64,000 bases of DNA from an uncultured Lachnospiraceae bacterium (GTDB lineage: Bacteria; Bacillota; Clostridia; Lachnospirales; Lachnospiraceae). Positions 44,305-52,970 of the stretch are shown here, one piece after another (position 1 is the first letter of the stretch; every line of letters begins with the position of its first letter). The notes under the pieces are model-generated. The model saw nothing but the letters and a program-made list of their open reading frames with translations, had not been told where the DNA came from and ran no database searches. Where the stretch lies: NCBI GenBank assembly GCA_910576975.1, contig CAJTJY010000011.1, positions 37,697 through 101,696 on the forward strand. The letters run 5' to 3'. The position numbers and the translations under genes are program-made.

Positions 44305-45405
44305 ATGAATCGGGATAAAATGTTGATTGTGGATGATATGGAAAGCAACCGTTTGATTTTGGCGGAGATTTTTCGCTCAGATTACCAGATCCTGCAGGCA
44401 GGCGACACGGCGGCGGCGCTGCAGACGTTGGAACAGTATCAGAAAGAGACGGCGGCGGTATTGTTGGACTGGCACTTGTCGAACGAAGACGGCAGCAGGG
44501 TCTTGGAAGTGATGAAGAAAAAGGGATGGATGAATCACATTCCAGTACTGATTGTCACGGCGGAGCATTCCGCCGAGGTCGAAAAAAAGTGTATTCGCAT
44601 GGGAGCCTCCGACTTGATTCGAAAGCCGTTTGATCCAGATGTGATTAAAAACCGCGTCTATAATAACATATCTTTGTACCAGCACAAGAATCAGATGGAA
44701 GCGAAAGTGCGGGAACAAAACCAGATGTTGCGCAAGCAGTACGCTGTGATGAAGCTTCAGGCGGAGAAATTAAAAAAGAGCAATGAGAAAATGATTGATA
44801 TCGTGTGCAATATTTTAGAGCACCATTATCCTGAGTTTTCGGAAAATATGCAGATTACAAGGGAGATCAGCAGGATTGTCGGAAAGAATGTCATGCAGAA
44901 TTATCCCGAGTACAAGCTGACAGACCAAGATGTGGAGGCCATTGCGGAACTGTCTTCTCTGCGTGATATCGGAAAGCTCTTAATCTCAGATCATGTGCTG
45001 TATAAGCCGGCAAAGCTTACAAAGGAAGAGACAGAGTATATGAAGTCTCATACGACCAAAGGCTGTGAGATCATGAAAATGATGAAAGATCTGCAGACGC
45101 CTGAGTATCATAAAAAGAGCATGGAGATCTGCCGCTATCACCATGAGCGTTATGACGGAACGGGATATCCAGAAGGATTAAAAGGAGACGAAATACCGAT
45201 TTCTGCGCAGATTGTATCCGTGGTAGACGCATATCACGCCTTAATCACGGAACGTATTTATAAACGGGCTTACTCTAAAGAAGAAGCATATTATATGATC
45301 CTGGGCGGGGAATGCGGGATTTTTTCTCCTAAGATCATGGAGTGCTTCCGCATGTCGAGAACAGAGATGGAGGCAATCAATGCTGATGCAGAAGAAAGCG
45401 CCTGA
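44305..45405 (+). CDS. Response regulator with degenerate HD-GYP domain
   Basis: A 366-residue two-component output protein. The receiver domain (1-125) has the acidic pair D10/D11, the phosphorylation site D55 (LLDWHL), T85 and K107. A coiled-coil linker (127-165) leads to an HD-GYP-like domain with HHERYDGTGYPEGLKGDEIP intact. The HD pair, however, reads RD (R220-D221 in SSLRDIGKL), and the first metal histidine is also absent. Cyclic-di-GMP hydrolysis is therefore doubtful and a binding role is more likely. AAGGAGGG precedes ATG 44305. No histidine kinase is adjacent. Confidence 0.85.
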   Translation: MNRDKMLIVDDMESNRLILAEIFRSDYQILQAGDTAAALQTLEQYQKETAAVLLDWHLSNEDGSRVLEVMKKKGWMNHIPVLIVTAEHSAEVEKKCIRMGASDLIRKPFDPDVIKNRVYNNISLYQHKNQMEAKVREQNQMLRKQYAVMKLQAEKLKKSNEKMIDIVCNILEHHYPEFSENMQITREISRIVGKNVMQNYPEYKLTDQDVEAIAELSSLRDIGKLLISDHVLYKPAKLTKEETEYMKSHTTKGCEIMKMMKDLQTPEYHKKSMEICRYHHERYDGTGYPEGLKGDEIPISAQIVSVVDAYHALITERIYKRAYSKEEAYYMILGGECGIFSPKIMECFRMSRTEMEAINADAEESA

Positions 45406-45432
45406 GAATGGAAGACGTTAGGGAGGGAGCCT

Positions 45433-46779
45433 ATGGCAGAGCATACGAAGGGAAGCATGATCAGCGGGAACCCCGCAAAGGCGTTGATTGGATTCACGCT
45501 GCCCATGGTGGCAGGAAATCTTTTTCAGCAGTTTTATAATATAATGGACTCCATCATTGTGGGAAACGTGGTGGGAGAAGAAGCGCTTGCGGCAGTGGGC
45601 GCTTCTACTGCTGTCACCATGTTGTTTGTGATGGTGGCAATTGGAACGGGCATAGGCTGCTCGGTGGTGATTTCCCAGCTATTTGGGGCGAATCAGCTAG
45701 AGAAAATGAAGACGGCGATTTCTACGGCTCTGTTCTCAATTCTGGGATTCAGTATTTTTCTCAGCATCGTGGGGAGCATGATTAATCGGGGACTAATGCG
45801 ACTGATGGGAACGCCGGACAATGTGTTTGAGGAAGCGGCGGACTATATGCAGATTTATTTCTTTGGATTTGCATTTCTTTTTCTATATAATGCATTTTCT
45901 GCAATATTTAACGCATTGGGGGATTCCAGAAAACCGCTGTTGTTTCTAATGTTTTCTTCGCTGTTAAATATCGGTCTCGATCTTTACTTCGTGGCAGAAC
46001 TTCACTTGGGCGTGGCAGGGGTGGCCTGGGCTACCCTGATTGCACAGGGTATTTCTGCGCTTTTGTCTTTCTTTTTTCTGATGCGTAAGCTGCAAGGATT
46101 AAAGACCGAGACATTTGCTAAGTTTGACGTCAGCCTTCTGGCAAATATGGTAAAGGTAGCGATACCAACCATCGTTCAGCAGTCCATAGTCTCAGTAGGG
46201 ATGCTGCTGATCCAGTCTGCGGTAAACCGGTTTGGTTCCAGTTTTCTTGCAGGATACACGGCGGCGACGAAGATCGACAGTATTGCGATTGTCCCGATGG
46301 TGGCCGTGGGGAATGCGGCGTCTACTTATACGGCTCAGAATATGGGGGCGAAAAAGCCGCAACGCATTGGACAAGGATACCGGCTCTGTCTTCTGATGGC
46401 AGTCTGTATCGGGCTTGCCATTGCCCTCCTTTTGCATTTTACAGGGGACGGTTTCGTAGGGCTGTTTTTAAATTCGGATTCCAGTGCGGAGGCGATCTCC
46501 ATCGGGGCGCGTTATCTTAGCACGGTTTCCATGTTCTATTTTGTGATGGGAATCATGAATGTCAGCAACGGAATACTGCGGGGGGCGGCAGACATGAGGT
46601 GGTTTTTATGCAGCAGTCTTTGCAATCTTGCCGTCAGGGTATCTTTGACGTATGCTCTGGCAGATGCCACTGGGGGAATGATCATATTATGGGCAAATCC
46701 CGCTGGCTGGGCAGTGGGGCTGATGATTGCCGGATTCCGGTATTTTCAGGGTGGCTGGAAGCAAAAGCAAATCATATGA
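45433..46779 (+). CDS. MATE family efflux transporter
   Basis: A 448-residue membrane protein with about twelve helices. The N-terminal PMVAGNLFQQFYNIMDSIIV and GEEALAAVGAST are typical of MATE transporters, which export drugs or metabolites in exchange for sodium or protons. GGGAGGGAG lies six bases before ATG 45433. It follows the response regulator after 27 bases and may share its transcript. Substrate unknown. Confidence 0.9.
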   Translation: MAEHTKGSMISGNPAKALIGFTLPMVAGNLFQQFYNIMDSIIVGNVVGEEALAAVGASTAVTMLFVMVAIGTGIGCSVVISQLFGANQLEKMKTAISTALFSILGFSIFLSIVGSMINRGLMRLMGTPDNVFEEAADYMQIYFFGFAFLFLYNAFSAIFNALGDSRKPLLFLMFSSLLNIGLDLYFVAELHLGVAGVAWATLIAQGISALLSFFFLMRKLQGLKTETFAKFDVSLLANMVKVAIPTIVQQSIVSVGMLLIQSAVNRFGSSFLAGYTAATKIDSIAIVPMVAVGNAASTYTAQNMGAKKPQRIGQGYRLCLLMAVCIGLAIALLLHFTGDGFVGLFLNSDSSAEAISIGARYLSTVSMFYFVMGIMNVSNGILRGAADMRWFLCSSLCNLAVRVSLTYALADATGGMIILWANPAGWAVGLMIAGFRYFQGGWKQKQII

Positions 46780-46815
46780 GTTTGACATAAGGAACGTATC
46801 ATTTGGAGCTTTTCG

Positions 46816-46844
46816 TTGAGTTCAAGGCTAGTCAATGTTATACT
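46816..46844 (+). promoter_or_regulatory. Predicted promoter of the hydrogenase operon
   Basis: TTGAGT (46816-46821) and TATACT (46839-46844) are separated by 17 bases. The leader of about 100 bases ends in a leader repeat. Confidence 0.55.
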
Positions 46845-46886
46845 GGAATTGCCGATGATGCAAACGAAAATTATAAAAAGGAAGAA

Positions 46887-46950
46887 CGAAAGAGTGTGCT
46901 TATTCTTTCAGGACTGCCTGTTTGTGCAAATATGCACAGAATGGAGGAAA
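46887..46950 (+). repeat. Leader repeat, copy 5 (before hydC)
   Basis: The first hairpin is GAAAGAGT / ATTCTTTC with a G-T pair. It is followed by ACTGCCTGTTTGTG, a second hairpin (TGTGCA-aata-TGCACA) and CACAGAATGGAGGA. The GGAGG is the ribosome site of the hydC gene. Compared with the addA copies, stem bases differ but pairing is kept. Confidence 0.75.
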
Positions 46951-46954
46951 AGAT

Positions 46955-47458
46955 TTGGAAGCAAAGGAAGTGAAAGTCTTAGACGAGATTTTAGCGGCTC
47001 ATGATAACAGTCAGACGGCCGTTATTGCGATTATGCAGGACATTCAGAAGGTATACCGGTACTTGCCAGAAGAAATGCTTTGCTATATTGCTAGGAAGCT
47101 GCACTTGAGCGAGGCGAAAGTGTATGGGGTGGCAACATTTTATGAGAATTTCTCCCTCGAGCCTAAGGGAAAATATGTGATTAAGATCTGCGACGGAACG
47201 GCGTGCCATGTGCGGCAGTCCACAGCCATTTTGGAAGAAATCCGAAAGATTCTTGGGGTTACGGCTGCAAAGCCCACTACGGACGACATGATGTTTACGG
47301 TGGAGACGGTGTCTTGCCTGGGCGCCTGCGGCCTGGCTCCGGTCTGCACGGTCAACGACGCAGTGTACCCGGCGATGACGCCGGAGAAAGCAAGGCAACT
47401 GATTCAGGAGTTAAGAGAAGGCAAGGCTGTCGGAGAGGGGGCTTGTGATGAGAATTAA
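46955..47458 (+). CDS. hydC: [FeFe] hydrogenase NuoE-like subunit
   Basis: A 167-residue thioredoxin-like ferredoxin subunit. The [2Fe-2S] cysteines are in CDGTACHVR and SCLGACGLAP, and VYGVATFYENF is typical of NuoE. It passes electrons within the HydABC bifurcating hydrogenase. The probable start is TTG 46955, seven bases after GGAGG; the earlier in-frame ATG 46922 lies inside the leader repeat before the ribosome site. It overlaps hydB by 11 bases. Confidence 0.9.
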   Translation: MEAKEVKVLDEILAAHDNSQTAVIAIMQDIQKVYRYLPEEMLCYIARKLHLSEAKVYGVATFYENFSLEPKGKYVIKICDGTACHVRQSTAILEEIRKILGVTAAKPTTDDMMFTVETVSCLGACGLAPVCTVNDAVYPAMTPEKARQLIQELREGKAVGEGACDEN

Positions 47459-49337
47459 TACCAGGCAGGAGCTGGAAGCGAAAAGAAAAGAATATGCAGC
47501 GTCCTTAAAGACACAGAGAAAGCAGATCCTGATTTGTGCCGGGACCGGATGCGTGGCGGGAGGCTCGCTAAATATCTACGCCAGAATGCAGGAAATTCTG
47601 ATCAAACGGGGCATTAAATGTTCCTTAGTGCTGGAAAAAGAACCTCATGATGAGAGCATTGGACTCAAAAAATCCGGCTGTCATGGGTTCTGCGAGATGG
47701 GTCCTTTGCTTCGGATAGAGCCAGAAGGAATTTTATATGTCAAGGTTCAAACAAAAGACTGTGAGGAGATCATTGACAAGAGCATCGTGGCAGATGAGAT
47801 TATTGAGCGCCTCGTGTACCATGACAAAGAGGGCAAAGCTTATGAAAAGCAGGATGATATTCCGTTCTATAAGCAGCAGACCCGGGTGGCCTTGGAGGAC
47901 TGTGGAAGGATTAATGCGGAGTCCATCAAAGAATACATAGCGGTAGGCGGTTATAGCGCCGTGGCAAAAGCATTGTTTGACATGACGCCTTTGCAGATCG
48001 TGGACGAAGTGTCTGAGGCTTCCCTGCGGGGACGGGGAGGCGGAGGCTTTCCCACTGGACGAAAATGGGCGCAGGTGCTGGCGCAGCAGGAGGAGGTCAA
48101 ATATATCGTCTGCAACGGCGACGAGGGCGATCCAGGCGCGTTTATGGACCGCAGCATGATGGAAGGCGATCCTCACCGGGTGATTGAAGGGATGCTGATT
48201 GCTGGAATTGCCACGGGCGCGCATTACGGGTATATCTATGTTCGCGCAGAATATCCCCTTGCAGTAGAGCGGTTGCAGAATGCGATTCATAAAGCGCAAG
48301 AAAAAGGACTGCTAGGAGAGAACATCTTAGGCTCGGGATTTTCCTTTGATTTGAAAATCAGTCAGGGCGCAGGCGCATTCGTGTGCGGGGAGGGCTCTGC
48401 ATTGACAGCTTCCATCGAAGGAAACCGTGGCATGCCAAGAGTCAAGCCGCCTCGTACCGTGGAGAAAGGGCTGTTTGAGAAGCCGACAGTGTTGAATAAC
48501 GTGGAGACTTACTGTAACGTGCCTCCGATCATCGATAAAGGAGCAGAATGGTATAAGACCATCGGGCCAGACAACAACCATGGAACCAAGGCGTTTGCCC
48601 TTACTGGGAATGTAAGAAATACTGGATTAATCGAAGTTCCCATGGGAACGCCTCTGCGAAAAGTCATCTTTGACATCGGCGGCGGCGTCAAGGGCGGCGG
48701 ATTTAAGGCGGTGCAGATCGGCGGGCCCTCCGGCGGCTGTCTGTGCATCAATCCCAGCGAAGATCATCTTGACCTGCATTTGGATTTTGACTCTCTAAAG
48801 AAGGTAGGCGCAATGATTGGAAGCGGCGGCCTGGTGGTCATGAATGATAAGAGCTGCATGGTAGAAGTCGCCAGATTTTTCATGAATTTTACGCAAAATG
48901 AATCTTGCGGCAAATGCATTCCCTGCCGGGAAGGCACGAAACGGATGCTGGAGCTGTTAAATGATATCTGTGAAGGCAGGGGCACGATGGGACATATCCA
49001 GCTTTTAGAAGAACTAGCGGAGACGATATCCGCTACGGCTCTGTGCGGCCTTGGCAAGACGGCGGCTTCTCCGGTGGTCAGCACCATGAAATATTTTAGG
49101 GAGGAATATCTTGCCCACGTAGTGGAAAAGAAATGTCCGGCAGGTCAGTGCAAGGCATTGGTAACGTTTGAGATTGATCCTCAGTTGTGCAAAGGCTGCA
49201 GCAAGTGTGCCAGAGTCTGTCCAGTGGGTGCGATTTCCGGCGAGATCAAGAAGCCTTTTGTGATTGATGCAAGCAAATGTGTCAAGTGCAAAGCCTGTAA
49301 AGAGGGTTGCAATTTTGGCGCAGTAAAAGAAGTGTAG
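47448..49337 (+). CDS. hydB: [FeFe] hydrogenase NuoF-like subunit
   Basis: A 629-residue flavoprotein subunit. In order: a thioredoxin-like [2Fe-2S] domain (AGTGCVAGGS), the NuoF core binding FMN and NADH (RGRGGGGFPTGRKW), the [4Fe-4S] site (ESCGKCIPCREG), and a C-terminal ferredoxin domain with two cluster motifs (CKGCSKCARVCP, CVKCKACKEGC). It is the site where NADH is oxidised in the bifurcating hydrogenase. The upstream hydC stop overlaps, so translation is coupled. Confidence 0.94.
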   Translation: MRINTRQELEAKRKEYAASLKTQRKQILICAGTGCVAGGSLNIYARMQEILIKRGIKCSLVLEKEPHDESIGLKKSGCHGFCEMGPLLRIEPEGILYVKVQTKDCEEIIDKSIVADEIIERLVYHDKEGKAYEKQDDIPFYKQQTRVALEDCGRINAESIKEYIAVGGYSAVAKALFDMTPLQIVDEVSEASLRGRGGGGFPTGRKWAQVLAQQEEVKYIVCNGDEGDPGAFMDRSMMEGDPHRVIEGMLIAGIATGAHYGYIYVRAEYPLAVERLQNAIHKAQEKGLLGENILGSGFSFDLKISQGAGAFVCGEGSALTASIEGNRGMPRVKPPRTVEKGLFEKPTVLNNVETYCNVPPIIDKGAEWYKTIGPDNNHGTKAFALTGNVRNTGLIEVPMGTPLRKVIFDIGGGVKGGGFKAVQIGGPSGGCLCINPSEDHLDLHLDFDSLKKVGAMIGSGGLVVMNDKSCMVEVARFFMNFTQNESCGKCIPCREGTKRMLELLNDICEGRGTMGHIQLLEELAETISATALCGLGKTAASPVVSTMKYFREEYLAHVVEKKCPAGQCKALVTFEIDPQLCKGCSKCARVCPVGAISGEIKKPFVIDASKCVKCKACKEGCNFGAVKEV

Positions 49338-49347
49338 GAGGACGGAC

Positions 49348-51045
49348 GTGGAAAAATATATGATCATTGACGGAGAGCGTGTACCGTTCACCGATGAAAA
49401 AAACATCCTTGCAGTGATTCGTAAAGCGGGAATTATTTTGCCAACTTTTTGTTATTATTCGGATTTGTCCATTTACGGCGCCTGCCGTATGTGCGTGGTG
49501 GAGGATCATCGGGGAGGCATTGTGGCTTCTTGTTCCACTCCGCCCAAGGACGGCATGGAGATCCGCACCAACACGCCTCAGCTTTACTATCACAGGAAGC
49601 GTATCTTAGAACTGCTTTTGGCGGCGCACTGCAGAGATTGCACTACCTGTGAGAAAAATGGAAAATGCAAGCTGCAGGAACTGGCAAACCGCTTTTCTAT
49701 CCCTGGGGTGCGGTTTGAAAATACCAATCCAATTCGTCCCATTGACACTTCTTCCAAGGCGATCGTGAGAAATCCCAACAAATGCATTCTCTGTGGCGAT
49801 TGTGTCAGAGTATGTAGCGAGATCCAGCATGTGGGAGCCATTGACTTTGCACATCGTGGCGCTGATATGGAGATTTCCACGGCATTTGGACGGGATATTG
49901 CAGATACCAATTGCGTCAACTGTGGACAATGTGCGGCAGTCTGTCCCACTGGGGCAATTACCATTAAGAATGATACGCATGACGTCTGGGAGGCGATCCA
50001 CAATCCCAAGAAACGGGTGGTGGTTCAGATTGCGCCTGCGGTCCGTGTGGCAATCGGGGAAGGATATGGTTACGATCCTGGAGAAAACACGATTGGAAAG
50101 CTGATTGCCTCTTTGCGGATGCTGGGCGTTGACGCTATTTTTGATACCTCTGTGGGAGCGGATCTTACGATTATGGAAGAGGCTCAGGAATTGGTGGAGA
50201 GTTTAGAAGAAACAGAGCGCAAGTATCCGCTGTTTACCTCCTGCTGCCCAGCTTGGATTCGCTATGTTGAAACCCAGTATCCTCATGTGATGCCTTACGT
50301 TTCCACTTCAAAATCTCCGATGCAGATGTTTGGCGCAGTGATCAAGGAATATTATAAAAAACAGGATCAGAAAGAAGGCATGGAGACCGTGTCCGTGGCG
50401 ATCATGCCTTGTACGGCGAAGAAATTCGAGGCTTCCAGGGAAGAATTCGTGCGCAATGGAATAAAAGACGTGGATTATGTGCTGACCTCGGAGGAAGTGA
50501 TTGGAATGTTCAAAGAGATCGGGATTCGTTTTGACCGTCTAGAGCCGGAAGCATACGATATGCCGTTCTCGATTTATTCCGGTGCCGGCGTGATTTTCGG
50601 AGCCACAGGCGGCGTGACAGAGGCGGCAGTGCGCCGCGTTGTGAAAGACAAGAGCCCCAAAGCCTTAAAAGAAATTGAGTTTATCGGCGTTCGCGGCATG
50701 GAAGGCGTCAAAGAATGCCAGCTTGACTTAGGGAAGCGCACAGTGCGGATCGCAATCGTCAGCGGCCTGGGCAATGCAGACCGCCTGCTTCAGAAGATCG
50801 AGAGCGGGCAAGAACATTTTGACTTTGTGGAAGTGATGGCGTGTCCCGGCGGTTGCGTTGCCGGAGCAGGACAGCCTTTTGCCCGTTCCACGGAGAAACG
50901 GATGCGCGCAGAGGGACTTTACAAGAATGACAAGGCGCTTCAGATTAAGCGCAGCGAGGAAAACCCTCTGGTGGACAGTTTGTACCAGGATCTTTTAAAG
51001 AACAGAGAACATCAACTACTGCATGTGAATTATATGCATGAATAG
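49348..51045 (+). CDS. hydA: [FeFe] hydrogenase catalytic subunit, group A
   Basis: A 565-residue catalytic subunit producing or oxidising H2. An N-terminal [2Fe-2S] domain (YGACRMCVVE), a His/Cys cluster motif (HCRDCTTCEKNGKC) and two [4Fe-4S] motifs (CILCGDCVRVC, CVNCGQCAAVCP) lead to the H-cluster domain. That domain has L1 TSCCPAW, L2 MPCTAKKFEA and L3 MACPGGCVAGAGQP. The last motif has A where GGGQP is common. The start is GTG 49348 with AGGAGG nine bases upstream. With hydC and hydB it forms the ferredoxin- and NADH-coupled complex. Confidence 0.95.
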   Translation: MEKYMIIDGERVPFTDEKNILAVIRKAGIILPTFCYYSDLSIYGACRMCVVEDHRGGIVASCSTPPKDGMEIRTNTPQLYYHRKRILELLLAAHCRDCTTCEKNGKCKLQELANRFSIPGVRFENTNPIRPIDTSSKAIVRNPNKCILCGDCVRVCSEIQHVGAIDFAHRGADMEISTAFGRDIADTNCVNCGQCAAVCPTGAITIKNDTHDVWEAIHNPKKRVVVQIAPAVRVAIGEGYGYDPGENTIGKLIASLRMLGVDAIFDTSVGADLTIMEEAQELVESLEETERKYPLFTSCCPAWIRYVETQYPHVMPYVSTSKSPMQMFGAVIKEYYKKQDQKEGMETVSVAIMPCTAKKFEASREEFVRNGIKDVDYVLTSEEVIGMFKEIGIRFDRLEPEAYDMPFSIYSGAGVIFGATGGVTEAAVRRVVKDKSPKALKEIEFIGVRGMEGVKECQLDLGKRTVRIAIVSGLGNADRLLQKIESGQEHFDFVEVMACPGGCVAGAGQPFARSTEKRMRAEGLYKNDKALQIKRSEENPLVDSLYQDLLKNREHQLLHVNYMHE

Positions 51046-51131
51046 CAAAGGAGCATCCTGTATGGCATACGGCAAGAGGTAAAGAATTGCGTCATTTCTG
51101 CCGAAAAACATAGAAAGAAAGGAGGACGGCT

Positions 51132-51893
51132 ATGAATGTTTCACTTACAAGCATCACCACGGATGCTTATAAAAAGGGATCTGTATTCGCCGGAGGTCTT
51201 CCTGTGCTACAGAATAACGGGCTGAAGAGTACTCAGGAGAAGGCAGAACGTCAGCAAAAAGCGCAGAATGAAGTTGCATTCTGGGAGAAACAGAAGGAAA
51301 ACCTTAAGAATAAGGAATGTGATTCTGTGGAGGAGATTGCAGAGAAGCTCAAAGCCCTGCACAGTTACGAGGATGAGATTGCTGCGGTAAAGAAATCCTT
51401 TAACAATGAACAAATGTGGCACATTATGGATGAGGCAGAAGAGATTGGCGAGAAGATTGCAGAGGCAGCGGAAAAGATGGAACCAAAGACTGCGGAAGAA
51501 AGAAGAGAAGAGGCCGCAGAGGAAGCTCTGGAGACGGAAAAGGACGAGAGCGTATTGGAAGAAATGATGGACGAGACCATAGAAGCTGCAGAAGAAGTCA
51601 CCGATTTGACAGAAGAAATGGAAGAGATCAAAGAAGAGATCGACAAGCAGAAAGAAAATCTCGAACAATCGGAAAATCTCGAACAGTCTCAAGATCTTGC
51701 AGGGCAGTCGAATGAGATTCCAAAGGGCGAAGGCGCTTTGTCAAAGCTTGCCGAGGAAGTGCAACAGATCAAGGAAGAAAAGCAGGAAGCAGTAGAAGAA
51801 GAGAAGCTTGCCGCAAGGCAAGCAAGGAATCTGGAGGCCTACAAGGCTGCAGAGAATAGATACCGTTACCAAGCCATGGATATGAAAGTGTAA
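51132..51893 (+). CDS. Unknown acidic coiled-coil protein
   Basis: A 253-residue soluble protein, very rich in Glu and Lys, predicted as long coiled coil (about 38-245) with an internal EQSENLEQSQ repeat. No signal peptide, membrane segment or family I recognise. AAAGGAGG lies before ATG 51132. It follows hydA by 86 bases and may be co-transcribed, ending at the long terminator at 51933. Its composition is unlike the hydrogenase genes, so a link in function is uncertain. Confidence 0.65.
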   Translation: MNVSLTSITTDAYKKGSVFAGGLPVLQNNGLKSTQEKAERQQKAQNEVAFWEKQKENLKNKECDSVEEIAEKLKALHSYEDEIAAVKKSFNNEQMWHIMDEAEEIGEKIAEAAEKMEPKTAEERREEAAEEALETEKDESVLEEMMDETIEAAEEVTDLTEEMEEIKEEIDKQKENLEQSENLEQSQDLAGQSNEIPKGEGALSKLAEEVQQIKEEKQEAVEEEKLAARQARNLEAYKAAENRYRYQAMDMKV

Positions 51894-51932
51894 TCGCACG
51901 GGGGTTTTTGTGCCCTAAAAATTCAGCAAATG

Positions 51933-51998
51933 AAGAGAGAGTCCCAGGGGATTTCAGGCGCTAGAAAAAGCCGAAATTACATGGGGCTCTCTCTTATT
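51933..51998 (+). terminator. Long terminator hairpin
   Basis: AAGAGAGAGTCCCA pairs with TGGGGCTCTCTCTT (14 pairs, one G-T). The loop contains a second stem, ATTTC-GGC with GCC-GAAAT. It closes the hydrogenase region. Confidence 0.7.
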
Positions 51999-52058
51999 GG
52001 GAGTCGGGAGCAAAATTGTCATCAACCGACAACTCTTTCTGTGAGATATTTTTCCGTC

Positions 52059-52087
52059 TTGACAGAATGACTGCCCTCATGTATCCT
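52059..52087 (+). promoter_or_regulatory. Promoter of the nfo-cbi operon
   Basis: TTGACA (52059-52064, perfect) and TATCCT (52082-52087) are separated by 17 bases. ACTGCC just after the -35 is complementary to GGCAGT next to the ribosome site, but part of it lies before the expected transcription start. Confidence 0.5.
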
Positions 52088-52127
52088 TTATCTAATAACC
52101 TTTGACAGGCAGTGAGGAGGGATTGCT

Positions 52128-52970
52128 TTGTTGAGAATTGGATGCCATTTGTCTTCTTCCAAAGGATATCTTGCCATGGGAAAAGAGGCGGTGAAAATCG
52201 GGGCCAATACCTTTCAGTTTTTTACCAGAAATCCCAGGGGCGCAAAAGCAAAACAATTGGATCTAGCGGATGTTGAGCAGTATCTGGAATTTGCCAAGGA
52301 ACATGGAATTGCACAGATTTTAGCGCATGCCCCTTATACCTTGAACGCCTGCGCCAAGGATTGTGACTTGCGCAGATTTGCTTATGAAACCATGTGCGAT
52401 GATCTTAAGAGGCTTGCCCATATTCCAGGGGCCATGTATAATTTCCACCCTGGAAGTCATGTGAAGCAAGGAGCGCAAGCAGGCATTTCTTATATTTGCG
52501 ATTTACTGAACCGGATGAACGAGCAGGGGCATGAGACGACGATATTATTGGAGACCATGGCTGGAAAAGGAACGGAAATCGGAAGAAGCTTTGAAGAGCT
52601 TCGGGCGGTGATTGATCAGGTGGAAGACAGCCGCCGCCTGGGCGTGTGCCTGGACACTTGTCATGTATTTGACGGGGGATATGATATAGTCAACGATCTG
52701 GATGCGGTGCTCAAGGAATTTGACCAGGCGATCGGTATCAAACGGCTTATGGCCATTCATCTAAACGACAGCAAGAATCCTCTGGGCAGCCATAAGGACC
52801 GTCATGAAAAAATTGGGGAGGGAGAGATCGGGCTTGCGGCTTTTGTGTCCATTGTCACCCATCCCAAGCTGAGGCAGCTTCCTTTTTATCTGGAAACGCC
52901 CAATGATTTAGATGGCTATCAGCGGGAAATCGCCCTACTCAGAGAGAAGGCGGAACATGAAGAGGCATAG
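52128..52970 (+). CDS. nfo: Deoxyribonuclease IV (AP endonuclease)
   Basis: A 280-residue Nfo enzyme that cuts DNA at abasic sites. It has IGCHLSSSKGYLAMGKEAVK, FHPGSHV, LLETMAGKG and CLDTCHVFDGGYD, which carry the zinc-binding His, Glu and Asp residues. A TTG start at 52128 is used, with GTGAGGAGGG upstream; a second TTG follows immediately. It overlaps the following cbiQ gene by 14 bases, which is an unusual coupling with a metal transporter. Confidence 0.93.
   Translation: MLRIGCHLSSSKGYLAMGKEAVKIGANTFQFFTRNPRGAKAKQLDLADVEQYLEFAKEHGIAQILAHAPYTLNACAKDCDLRRFAYETMCDDLKRLAHIPGAMYNFHPGSHVKQGAQAGISYICDLLNRMNEQGHETTILLETMAGKGTEIGRSFEELRAVIDQVEDSRRLGVCLDTCHVFDGGYDIVNDLDAVLKEFDQAIGIKRLMAIHLNDSKNPLGSHKDRHEKIGEGEIGLAAFVSIVTHPKLRQLPFYLETPNDLDGYQREIALLREKAEHEEA

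Noticed and set aside
46921..46940. TTTGTGCAAATATGCACAGA as a Rex operator
   Set aside because: It is a palindrome before a redox gene, but it lacks the TTGTTAA...TTAACAA form, and matching copies precede hsdR and addA, which are not Rex-type targets.
51365..51646. Minus-strand Ser-rich frame
   Set aside because: It is the complement of the Glu-rich coiled-coil gene and has no ribosome site.
52021..52127. Cobalamin riboswitch before the cobalt transporter operon
   Set aside because: The leader is too short and no B12-box sequence is visible.
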